Under the pieces are notes generated by a model, which saw only the letters and a list, made by a program, of their open reading frames with translations, was not told where the DNA came from and did no database searches. Made by a program: the position numbers and the translations under genes. Shown here one piece after another: positions 34,545 through 34,606 of a stretch of 34,606 bases of DNA; the stretch's first letter is position 1, and each line of letters starts with the position of its first letter. The DNA is from Kiloniellales bacterium (GTDB taxonomy: Bacteria; Pseudomonadota; Alphaproteobacteria; Kiloniellales; JAKSDN01). The stretch lies in the NCBI GenBank assembly GCA_028280455.1, contig JANQLT010000083.1:1-34606 (forward strand). The letters run 5' to 3'.

Positions 34545-34606
34545 CCCGCTCCCCCTCCCGGCCACCCACGGCACTATCCTATCGGGTGGCCGGGAGGGGG
34601 AGCGGG
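34545..34606. repeat. Perfect 23-bp inverted repeat at the window end
   Basis: The arm at 34545-34567 (starting CCCGCTCCCCCTCCC) is the exact reverse complement of 34584-34606, with a 16-base loop. The right arm ends on the last base of the window, so the element may be longer. It lies about 60 bp upstream of the cupin start and could be a terminator of a gene beyond the window or a REP-type repeat. Confidence 0.8.

Overview
The window is about 34.6 kb of a GC-rich chromosome from an alphaproteobacterium, most likely Rhodospirillales in the broad sense. This rests on the hrcA-grpE / rph-rdgB-hemW linkage, an alphaproteobacterial RpoH-type promoter in front of dnaK, the family resemblance of the housekeeping proteins and dense co-oriented genes joined by ATGA or GTGA overlaps. 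No tRNA, rRNA, CRISPR array, integrase or transposase was seen.

Layout. 1-5.9 kb is a heat-shock block on the minus strand: dnaJ (cut by the window edge), dnaK, grpE and hrcA. A small two-helix membrane protein and a DUF1848 protein lie between dnaK and grpE on the plus strand. 6.0-7.3 kb is a lower-GC Fic protein with a palindrome-rich control region. 7.5-11 kb is a coupled operon rph-rdgB-hemW-RhtA-like exporter. 11-13.7 kb holds a lipoprotein of the penicillin-binding-protein activator type, divergent from rsmI-yraN. 13.9-18.3 kb runs SirB1-like protein, gshB, carbon-nitrogen hydrolase, acetylpolyamine amidohydrolase and a 2-oxoglutarate/Fe(II) oxygenase, the last four joined by start-stop overlaps.

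18.3-20.1 kb is an accessory patch: a Phd/VapC-type pair behind a strong inverted repeat, and a GNAT of the toxin-like branch overlapped by an unrecognised 69-residue gene. 20.2-25.6 kb is a complete peptide-type ABC importer (two ATPases, two permeases, binding protein) with a hairpin cluster between the binding protein and the permeases. A class V aminotransferase follows. 27.0-28.2 kb is an AT-rich insertion with two unrecognised genes, the second a probable tail-anchored membrane protein. This insertion separates an M20 deacylase gene from a decayed copy of that gene's own 3' end, which now sits just past the aminotransferase stop. The right end has a secreted alpha/beta hydrolase, an intergenic repeat cluster, DUF899 divergent from an ArsR regulator, comM, a small hypothetical protein and a cupin, and it stops inside or at the end of a perfect 23-bp inverted repeat.

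The most interesting points are the displaced M20 gene end flanking the two-gene AT-rich cassette, the GNAT/69-residue pair as a possible non-classical toxin-antitoxin unit, a VapC-like toxin lacking one conserved acidic residue, the gshB-to-acetylpolyamine-hydrolase operon, a probably leaderless ArsR transcript, and two intergenic repeats with a compensatory stem change. All functions are inferred from sequence reading alone; no database search was run.
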